Shown here one piece after another: positions 58,441 through 64,000 of a DNA stretch of 64,000 bases. Origin of the DNA: a virus. The translations under genes were made by a program, and so were the position numbers. Position 1 is the first letter of the stretch. The number at the start of each line of letters is the position of its first letter. The DNA lies in IMG/VR virus record IMGVR_UViG_3300046536_000256, positions 1 to 64,000 of that record; one strand, given 5' to 3'. The notes under the pieces were generated by a model that saw nothing but the letters and a program-made list of their open reading frames with translations, was not told where the DNA came from and searched no databases.

Positions 58441-60636
58441 TCAACCTCCTGCCATCATCAAGGGATCGTGGGGGAAGTTCAGCTTGCCGTAGTACGTCCC
58501 TTCCGGAAGGTCGACCGGTGGCTTCGGAATGTCTGCCAATGGGAGCTGTCTGAAGTACGACGTGTCTGACATCCTTACTGCATACTTCCGCAGGTCGGTA
58601 TCTAGGTCCACAGACTTCAGGATATCCCCGGTGATGATCGTTGCGACGCCCTCCGAGTCCATCACCGCCTTCGGCCTGATCGCGTCTGTAATCGGGGTCA
58701 CAGACGCCATGTAGCGGATCCCGTCAATGTGACCACGGGTCAGCAGCTTAGCGTTCTCGAAGTCCCCGTAAGAACCGTTGCCTTTACCAATCCATTTCGG
58801 ATCGCCGATAAAGGTTTCGTTCTTCAGCTCCGTCAAGTCAATACCGTCGTCCATCTCCTTGATCACTTGAATGGTGTACGAAGACAACCCAGTCATAATG
58901 TCAATGAGATCGCTCTGCTTAACACGGAGTGATGGATGATTGTTACTGTCCCAACCGGTAATGCGCTTGAAGATGTCCCAGGCAAAGTTCCTGGCTTCAT
59001 CGGCAGAGTACTCCGAGAAGTCAAGTTCATAGCCGTCGATCAAGTCCTTGTACGACGTGTAGCTGGTCAGGGTATCCAGGAAGCCCGTCTCGTACATGTC
59101 CAAGCAAGTGTTCTTAACCCGCGCCCGCATGTTGAGGTCGTAGTACTTACTGAAGATCTTCCGGTGGTTCCACTGGGCTTGGTACACACCCGTGGCGTAG
59201 GTCATCAAGTATTCAGGGGCGATGAACGTATCCACCGGTATCCACTGATCCCGAATGCCCTTAGCGTCAGGCATGTTGATGAAGGCTGGTCCACCAATCC
59301 CAATCAGCTCTTCGATCGAAGGTGGCTTGATCTTCATGACGTTGGCGTACTGGACCGGCTCAATCGCCAGCGGTTCTTCACCGTAAGTCAAGTCAATCAG
59401 GTAACGCCAGATGTAGTAAGCATCGCCTACTGGCAAGCGCACCGAACGACCGTTCTTTGGATCAACCACTAGGATCTTGCCTTTAAACAGACCCTTACCC
59501 GCCAAGTAGATCCACTCGTTGTACACCGTGGACATCAAGGTATCGATGTGCCGGTTGGTGTAATCCCGCATTGTGGATTCGAGGGTCTTGGTAGGGAGTT
59601 CCGAATGCAGGCTGAACTGACCCTTCTGGAGTGCGTCTGCGTAGTAGATCGAGGTCTGGTCGTAGTTGTCCTTAGCAACGTTCTGCTGCTTGGTGATCAA
59701 CGCCTGGGTGTTAATAAAGGTAGCCGCTCGCCCGTAGTCCGCCATCAGGTTCATCTGAAGCTTACGGTAGACTGGGGTGGGGGTAACGTCGACCAACTGA
59801 GTCTCAGTGGTCTCCACCATGTCGTACTTGGCCAGAGGGATCGAGGCGGTTGTCAACATGTTGTCCATGAGCTTGCCGAAGGTGTACTGCTGCCCCGGGT
59901 TGTTCTTGACCCACGCGATGTTCCGATACAACCACATGATCTGGAAACGGCTAAGACTATTCTTATATCTGGAGAAGTCCCCGTAGGAGTCTATCCGCGC
60001 CCAAATGTAGAAGTCATGGACGTTTCTTGTGCCGATGGCTTCAAAGCGAATGGTGCAAATAGCTTTGATCAAATCCGCGTACAACTGCATAATCGCTACC
60101 GGCAACATCAAGTTGTCGGTGATCATGTAATCGTTTTCGAAGATGTGCGCCTGTTCAACCTTCACCCAGGTCTGGAGTTGAGGGATCAGTTGATCCTCGT
60201 TCCACAGCACCAAGCTCTGGTTGTACTTGAGGATCTTATAGTCCTCTGCCCCGATCGTCTCGGTATATGGGATCGGAGCCAATATACCGCGTATTAATTC
60301 TGACTGCGCGGGATACTTATCGTTCAGGCGTATAAACAGATCGCCACCGGAGTTGTACTCCCGGAAGGTGGCCAAGTGAACTTCCATGTTTACTTTGTTG
60401 AAAACGATGTCTTCGCCAGTGTCCACGGACTTGACGTACATCAATTCGTCTGTGGGGTGGTAATCCCCGTTCATGTTCATGTAGTAGCGCCAGGTGGTCT
60501 TGTCAGAGCTGACCGCGTACCCCGCATTTACCAGCATGTTGTTGTCGCGTACAGCAACTGCCTCGATTTTGATCACCATGGTTCGCGCTAAGCGGAACAC
60601 ACTGGTTAGATATGCATCCAATTCGATATTGTTCAT
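58441..60636 (-). CDS. Probable virion structural protein (731 aa)
   Basis: Large, soluble and aromatic-rich, with many Tyr/Trp (TTWRYYMNMNGDYHPTDELM) and no catalytic motif. It is next to the portal-like gene, with start codons only 21 nt apart on opposite strands. Size and position suggest a tail, baseplate or head-completion component; the exact role is not known. Confidence 0.6.
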   Translation of the reverse strand: MNNIELDAYLTSVFRLARTMVIKIEAVAVRDNNMLVNAGYAVSSDKTTWRYYMNMNGDYHPTDELMYVKSVDTGEDIVFNKVNMEVHLATFREYNSGGDLFIRLNDKYPAQSELIRGILAPIPYTETIGAEDYKILKYNQSLVLWNEDQLIPQLQTWVKVEQAHIFENDYMITDNLMLPVAIMQLYADLIKAICTIRFEAIGTRNVHDFYIWARIDSYGDFSRYKNSLSRFQIMWLYRNIAWVKNNPGQQYTFGKLMDNMLTTASIPLAKYDMVETTETQLVDVTPTPVYRKLQMNLMADYGRAATFINTQALITKQQNVAKDNYDQTSIYYADALQKGQFSLHSELPTKTLESTMRDYTNRHIDTLMSTVYNEWIYLAGKGLFKGKILVVDPKNGRSVRLPVGDAYYIWRYLIDLTYGEEPLAIEPVQYANVMKIKPPSIEELIGIGGPAFINMPDAKGIRDQWIPVDTFIAPEYLMTYATGVYQAQWNHRKIFSKYYDLNMRARVKNTCLDMYETGFLDTLTSYTSYKDLIDGYELDFSEYSADEARNFAWDIFKRITGWDSNNHPSLRVKQSDLIDIMTGLSSYTIQVIKEMDDGIDLTELKNETFIGDPKWIGKGNGSYGDFENAKLLTRGHIDGIRYMASVTPITDAIRPKAVMDSEGVATIITGDILKSVDLDTDLRKYAVRMSDTSYFRQLPLADIPKPPVDLPEGTYYGKLNFPHDPLMMAGG

Positions 60637-60657
60637 AATTTACTCATGAGGTTTACG

Positions 60658-63600
60658 ATGGCTAGGGAAAATCGTCCTGGTACGAGAGGTAATTTCCAGG
60701 TAGACTACACAGCCCTACGGGCCGACATTAACAACATCAACCCGGTCGTGAAGAGCACGCTACGTAACGCGGTTCCTCGCAACGGCCAAAGCCCTGAACG
60801 CGATGAGATGCAGGGCAAGACAACAGTTAACGCCCACAAGCTGGAGCGGCTTAGCAACATTATCAGTAACAACATCAACGCCGCTGTCGACTTGCGTACC
60901 ATCACACCTTACATCGGTAAGGCTGAACTGATTTGGGACGCTATCATGCTCTACCCTAACGGTAAGCAGGAGAAGACCCTCAACTACGACACCCGGCCAT
61001 CAAAGCTCAAGAATTCTAAGCTTCATGACGAACTTCGTGCGGTCTGGGATAACTACTACACGAACGACTATAAAATCGAGGCGGATCTGCGCTCGATGGC
61101 TCATGACATGCTTTGGAATACCGGCAGTTATGTTCTGTTCAACTTGAGTCGTCCTGGACTGGATTATCTGATCAATGGTTCTGAGCTGTTGCCGGAAGAC
61201 AAAAACGCTCGTCGGTCCGGTAACGAAGCTTACGACAACTACATGAACAAAGCGACGCAGGCGGTTAACGAGGAGTTCGTTAAGGACAGTGCGTCCGGCA
61301 AGTACCTCACGCGTAACCGTGGTCGTTTCGTTCGTGACCCCAATGCCAAGGACCAACCTAGCCAGGTAAGTGGTCTGGAAGCGATCATGAGTGGTCGCCA
61401 GACGTACTCGGGGAATGAGTTCCCGATCTTCGGCGGTGAAGCGTACAAGGACGACAAGGGTGAGCAGTTCAACTTTGGCATCACTCTGACCGATAACCCG
61501 TCCCTGCTTTATCTCCAGAAACTCAGCGCGGTTACTCGTCAGTCTGACGTTAACGCGGTCATGGGGACTGAAGACCTTAACCTGCACATTAGCTCGGCGA
61601 TGATTACCGCCGCGGCGCGCGCAGAGAAGGAAGAAGCCAAGAAGGGTGGTAAAGGACCTAAAGCTCCAAACGCCCAAACCAAGAACCTGACCGAGCAACA
61701 AGCGGACTCGATATCGAAGGACTTGTTTCCTAACCGTAACGTGGCTCACCAGTCAATTCAGTTCGTTAAACACAACGATGCATTGTCGGGTAACCTGTAC
61801 GGCCGCGGCCTGACCTGGCACGTTCCTTCTGAAGCGGTGATCCCAATCCACCGTCAAGGCAGTAACGGTAAGCACGAAGACTACATCTTCCTTCTGGACG
61901 ACGATGGTAACTTCCTCAAGAATACCGCGGATGCGGAGTTCTACCAGTCGATGAAGAAGAACGCCAACTCGATCGCTAACAAGCCTAAGGGCGGTAGCAC
62001 TGACAGCCTGATCTCCAACTTGAAGACTATTCAGGAAGGTAAAGACTGTGAGTTCGACATGTCTGAGTTTGCCGAGATGGCTAAAGCCAGTATTGTTCGT
62101 CAATTCATGTCGGCTATTATTAGCGGTAAGGGTGACAACATCTCGATCAGCATCGACGAGGAAACCAACAAGATCTTCTTGGCGCGGATGTTTAAGCGTC
62201 AGTCGGTCCGTTGCTTGTACGTTCCGGGTGAAAGTGTTACGTACATGGCGTTCAACTACAACCGTTTGGGTATTGGTCAATCCCTGACCCAAGCAGCCAA
62301 GATGCACATTGCCCGTCTGGCAGCCTTTGACGTCGCTGACGCCATGGCTAACCTGGAAGCAGCCCAACCCCACAGCCTGATGTCGATTAACATCGCTAAG
62401 GAGGATCCCGACCCCGCAGCCACCATCGCGATCGCTCGGTCTGTGTTCTTCGAGGCCAACCCTCGGATTCACAGCATTCTCTCAACGGCCCAACTCTCTA
62501 TACCCCAGATTGTGGACTCCTTGCGGGAATCGTCCTTGACGGTGAAGATCAATGCGGGGGAAAACCCTCATATGCCTACACCGGATATCGACATCTCCCA
62601 CATGGAAAAGCAGGTCTTCAAACCTGTTGACCAAGCCAGCCGTGAAGAGGTCCTTAACAAGATCTCCAACTACTTTGGTCTACCCCGCAGCTGGCTGGAC
62701 ATTGTGGACGGTGGCGAGAACCAGTTCCAAATTGAAGCGTTGACTGAGCACCAGATGCTCCTGAACCAAGGGGCTAATTGGCAAGATCAGTGGTGCGACA
62801 TGATCATGGACTTTGAGCGTAAGCACATGTCTGTGAACGGTCCTTTCCTAAATGACTTGGTTAAAGTCATTGTGGACAACAAACCTCTTTGGTCACCGGA
62901 CAGTAAGGAGCCGTTGGAAGGCTCTGACGAAGAGAAGATCAAGTTGATCCTCACTGACTTCGTCAACAACATCTATTGCTGGTTGCCTACCCCGTCTAGT
63001 ACCGAGAGCCATGCAAAGCTCAAAGACAAGCTGGACGCGGTGGACGCACTGGTGCAAGCGTGGACCGACCTGTCGGGCTACGAGAAGATGTTGCCGGTGG
63101 TGGCTACGGCTCTGGGGTTGGAAGACGGCGATTACAACGCAGACACGATTAAGGAAGCTCTCAAGGCAGCCTATGTCACGGAAGCGTTTAAGCGATTCAA
63201 CTTGCCGATGCCGTTCGATGAGATTATCAGCGAAGGCAAAGGCGGTGGCATGGCGTCGCTGGTTAACGCGGTTGTGCATCAGCGGGTTAACTTGGCTGAG
63301 TTCTTGGCGAAGTTCACCATTGACGTGGCTGGCGCTGACAAGAAGTTGATCAAAGAGCACCAAGCGAAAATCGCTAAGGCCTTGGCTGCGCTCGAAGAGA
63401 CCGTGAACAAGGTAACCGGCGGCGGTGATGATCAACAACAAGTCGATGGCGACGGTAACCCTATCCCTGGCGGTGACGACCAAGGTAATTTGGGCGGAGC
63501 CGGTGGTGACGACAGTGGGTTGACTGGCGGTGACGATAACGACCTGGGTGGTGGAGGTGGTGACGATGATCTGACGGACGATACTCCTCCGGCGGATGAC

Positions 63601-63732
63601 AAACCAGCTGACACTGACGAACCTGCTCCAGATGACGACACTGCCAAGAAAGGCGATGACGACAACGCGGACGGACTCGATCCAGCGAAGAATGACCCTG
63701 AAGAAGACCCTTTCACCACAGGGAAAAAATAA
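60658..63732 (+). CDS. Portal-like protein with acidic C-terminal tail (1024 aa)
   Basis: Start at ATG 60658 with GAGG 6 nt upstream, not ATG 60646. The middle (residues about 480-720) has VYVPGE-like and NYNRLGIGQS stretches. ISNYFGLPRSWLDIVDGGEN and a helix (QIEALTEHQMLLNQGANW) then resemble the crown region of large myovirus portals such as T4 gp20. After a helical stretch, the last 105 residues are almost only Gly, Asp, Pro and Thr (GGDDQGNLGGAGGDD). The portal call rests on size, position and this block only. Confidence 0.55.
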   Translation: MARENRPGTRGNFQVDYTALRADINNINPVVKSTLRNAVPRNGQSPERDEMQGKTTVNAHKLERLSNIISNNINAAVDLRTITPYIGKAELIWDAIMLYPNGKQEKTLNYDTRPSKLKNSKLHDELRAVWDNYYTNDYKIEADLRSMAHDMLWNTGSYVLFNLSRPGLDYLINGSELLPEDKNARRSGNEAYDNYMNKATQAVNEEFVKDSASGKYLTRNRGRFVRDPNAKDQPSQVSGLEAIMSGRQTYSGNEFPIFGGEAYKDDKGEQFNFGITLTDNPSLLYLQKLSAVTRQSDVNAVMGTEDLNLHISSAMITAAARAEKEEAKKGGKGPKAPNAQTKNLTEQQADSISKDLFPNRNVAHQSIQFVKHNDALSGNLYGRGLTWHVPSEAVIPIHRQGSNGKHEDYIFLLDDDGNFLKNTADAEFYQSMKKNANSIANKPKGGSTDSLISNLKTIQEGKDCEFDMSEFAEMAKASIVRQFMSAIISGKGDNISISIDEETNKIFLARMFKRQSVRCLYVPGESVTYMAFNYNRLGIGQSLTQAAKMHIARLAAFDVADAMANLEAAQPHSLMSINIAKEDPDPAATIAIARSVFFEANPRIHSILSTAQLSIPQIVDSLRESSLTVKINAGENPHMPTPDIDISHMEKQVFKPVDQASREEVLNKISNYFGLPRSWLDIVDGGENQFQIEALTEHQMLLNQGANWQDQWCDMIMDFERKHMSVNGPFLNDLVKVIVDNKPLWSPDSKEPLEGSDEEKIKLILTDFVNNIYCWLPTPSSTESHAKLKDKLDAVDALVQAWTDLSGYEKMLPVVATALGLEDGDYNADTIKEALKAAYVTEAFKRFNLPMPFDEIISEGKGGGMASLVNAVVHQRVNLAEFLAKFTIDVAGADKKLIKEHQAKIAKALAALEETVNKVTGGGDDQQQVDGDGNPIPGGDDQGNLGGAGGDDSGLTGGDDNDLGGGGGDDDLTDDTPPADDKPADTDEPAPDDDTAKKGDDDNADGLDPAKNDPEEDPFTTGKK

Positions 63733-63746
63733 AAGATAGACCTTAA

Positions 63747-63780
63747 TACTACTCCTCTAGCCTAGGCTAGAGGAGTAGTA
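63747..63780. terminator. Perfect 34-bp palindrome, bidirectional terminator
   Basis: TACTACTCCTCTAGCCT (63747-63763) is followed at once by its exact complement (63764-63780), between the convergent ends of the portal-like gene (+) and the next gene (-). TTTATGTTTGGTTAG follows on the plus strand. Confidence 0.85.
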
Positions 63781-63793
63781 CGTTTATGTTTGG

Positions 63794-64000
63794 TTAGTTG
63801 TCATCCCAAGGATCAGACTGAATAATCCAGCCCGGGTATTGGCGGTCGATCTCTTTCATTTGCTCAGAGAACGACAACAGATATTCCCGATCCACATGCG
63901 GGATATGGTCGATCATGTTTTCTGGGTGGCCGATGACCAGCATGAGGTTCTTCCCGGACATCATCCCAGGGTTCTCATGCGCTCTACCCACCAGTTGCTG
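63794..64000 (-). CDS. C-terminal end of a possible SF2 helicase, cut by the right edge
   Basis: The frame is open to the window edge, with 68 residues visible. It begins QQLVGRAHENPGMMSGKN, which resembles helicase motif VI (QxxGRAxR), though the last Arg is replaced, followed by a hydrophobic strand (LMLVIGHP). The final 35 residues are acidic and end DPWDDN. Only the C-terminus is seen, so the helicase call is tentative. Confidence 0.5.
   Translation of the reverse strand, partial: QQLVGRAHENPGMMSGKNLMLVIGHPENMIDHIPHVDREYLLSFSEQMKEIDRQYPGWIIQSDPWDDN

Overview
The window looks like part of the genome of a large tailed bacteriophage (a jumbo phage) of a Gram-negative host. It is most likely related to the phiKZ/EL/OBP group of Pseudomonas phages. 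This placement is inferred from five things: densely packed, mostly leftward small genes with overlapping stop and start codons; very large paralogous tail-fibre genes; a phage-encoded GroEL-like chaperonin; a Rad50/SbcC-like ATPase, an NAD-dependent DNA ligase, RNase HI and a RuvC-like nuclease; and seven intergenic elements whose core matches or nearly matches TATATTAC, the early-promoter core reported for phiKZ. No tRNA, rRNA, IS element or CRISPR array was found.

Layout. From 1 to about 37 kb almost everything is leftward. This block holds some 55 mostly short genes of unknown function with a few recognisable ones: GroEL-like chaperonin (3731-5434), proteasome/HslV-like Ntn hydrolase (6722-7240), possible 2OG oxygenase (8013-8618), GNAT acetyltransferase (12149-12589), LemA-like and membrane pair (15382-17084), a family of proteins sharing a W-x(14)-A-x(3)-G module (about 10-28 kb), an Acb1-like 2H phosphoesterase (27001-27432), RNase HI (28926-29414), three paralogous beta-helix-like proteins (29415-32808), DNA ligase (32801-34768), two nucleotidyltransferase-like paralogues (35262-36172), and a Rad50/SbcC-like ATPase (37010-39475). 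All seven TATATTAC-like elements lie here, on the minus strand, each upstream of an operon, so the block is probably largely early-expressed.

From 39.5 kb the window is mainly virion and lysis genes. There is a rightward spike-tip protein (39526-40521), three giant paralogous leftward tail fibres (40577-50754), a Tfa-type fibre chaperone (50842-51369) and a fourth fibre with a collar-like C-terminus (51377-53233). A rightward cluster follows: a probable structural protein (53356-54594) and a nested inner/outer spanin pair (54597-55347). Then come a leftward holin candidate, the RuvC-like nuclease and four probable structural genes (55430-60636), and a rightward portal-like protein with a very acidic tail (60658-63732). 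The right edge cuts a leftward gene whose visible end resembles a helicase C-terminus. Strong hairpins sit at most operon ends and at all convergent junctions.

The genes fit a phage that carries its own protein-folding and protein-turnover factors, replication and recombination enzymes, probable counter-defence, and a complex multi-fibre adsorption apparatus. The main unexplained signals are the repeated W-module family, the beta-helix trio, the several tandem paralogue pairs and the promoter system. Most small genes could not be assigned a function, and the descriptions below say so.
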